In this document: piece after piece, positions 63,291-64,000 of the stretch
Layout of the letters: each line of letters starts with the position of its first letter
Numbering within the stretch: position 1 is the stretch's first letter
NCBI GenBank assembly: GCA_018881555.1
Contig: JACAXG010000092.1
Coordinates: 186,001-250,000 of the forward strand
Source: Amblyornis subalaris
Taxonomy: Eukaryota > Chordata > Aves > Passeriformes > Ptilonorhynchidae
DNA: 64,000 bases
Direction of reading: 5' to 3'
Program-made: the position numbers and the translations under genes
Notes under the pieces: generated by a model
Seen by the model: the letters and a program-made list of their open reading frames with translations, nothing else
Told to the model about the DNA's origin: nothing
Database searches by the model: none

Positions 63291-64000
63291 CAGCATGTCA
63301 ATCCACATTTCCCATATCCAAATTATTTTCATATGAAATATATCTCCAGTCCTTTCAAGTTATGGACTAACACTGAATGTTTTCTGTTGCTTTTGTGGTT
63401 CTTTGTATACTGCACTTCAGTACAAAAGAAGATATAAACAGGATGCGAGAACTGTTAATCTAAATCCCTGCCCCACTGCAAATGGGAAAGAATTGCAGGT
63501 ACAACAGTAAACACCTTTACAAATGCAACAGCTGTCTCAGCTGGGGCAGTGGGAGGGGAGTGCCATTGGACTCCAAGTCCAGCAGTGATTTGCATGTGCT
63601 GCAGCCTCCAGCAATTCATTCAAGCTTTTGCCACGTAAGTTCACTTCTAAAACAAACCATTTATTTTATTGTCACTGTAGAGGCAGATTAAAACAAAAAC
63701 CTAATCCTGCCTCTGTTGATAGAAGATTTACTTACATAAAATATTGTCAGTTAAGACATTCCCCTGTGTGGGATTCATGCAAATATAAACCACCAGGCAT
63801 TTACAGCTGGAACATTATTATTAATTATTGTTTTGTACAACAAGGTAACATACTGTTGCAGATGCCAATCCTTAAAATCATTGAATTAAGACAATCCTCC
63901 CACTCATTTGCACTTTGACTTTTTGATACCAGCTGTTCATTTACTACAGAAATCACTTGGTAATATAGCTGTTGTTTCAGAGCATCTCTAATTTACGCAT
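63291..64000. other. Non-genic AT-rich stretch
   Basis: No gene or repeat recognised up to the window end. The plus-strand frames at 63482-63918 are unrecognisable. Confidence 0.55.

Overview
This is a piece of vertebrate nuclear genome, almost certainly from a bird. It is AT-rich (about 35-38% G+C by eye). It carries several CR1 LINE 3' ends with the avian ATTCTATG-type tail, a SINE made of a tRNA-Ile head and a CR1-like tail, and several LTR families of avian type. The tRNA-Ile/CR1 SINE points toward songbirds (TguSINE1-like) or a close group, but I cannot fix the order of bird from sequence alone. Single scattered Ns suggest a short-read assembly with ambiguous positions.

I found no convincing host protein-coding gene, tRNA, rRNA or CRISPR. 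All open frames are short. The longest (125 to 179 codons) mostly lie in GC-rich LTR sequence, where open frames are expected by chance. The window is best read as intergenic or deep intronic DNA with mobile-element remains. One stretch near 43.3 kb on the minus strand looks like a possible spliced exon, with a near-perfect donor site, but it is unproven.

Layout. 1-5.4 kb: non-repetitive AT-rich DNA. 5.4-16.6 kb: scattered LTR remains (5.4-5.95, 7.93-8.28, 11.79-12.11, 13.59-14.53, perhaps 16.3-16.6 kb), then a GTGA microsatellite. 17.8-20.9 kb: two CR1 tails and the SINE. 20.9-31.9 kb: an 11-kb stretch with almost no recognisable repeat. 31.9-32.4 kb: a GC-rich LTR. 36.4-38.5 kb: two CR1s joined 5' end to 5' end, the left one with a long pentanucleotide tail. 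44.9-46.7 kb: a CR1 tail, an AT-rich hairpin and a second GC-rich LTR. 47.6-51.3 kb: the densest nest, with a CR1 tail, an internally deleted minus-strand retrovirus resembling ERV-L, and two CR1s joined tail to tail. 52.7-53.6 kb: an LTR carrying a nested CR1/SINE tail. 53.6-62.5 kb: another repeat-poor stretch. 62.5-63.3 kb: a last LTR.

The elements do not form a pathway. All carry disabling changes. The main interest is in nesting order, inverted repeat pairs, LTR structural variants and possible regulatory use of the GC-rich LTRs, which are the only CpG-island-like segments in the window. I did not find an undescribed biological system.
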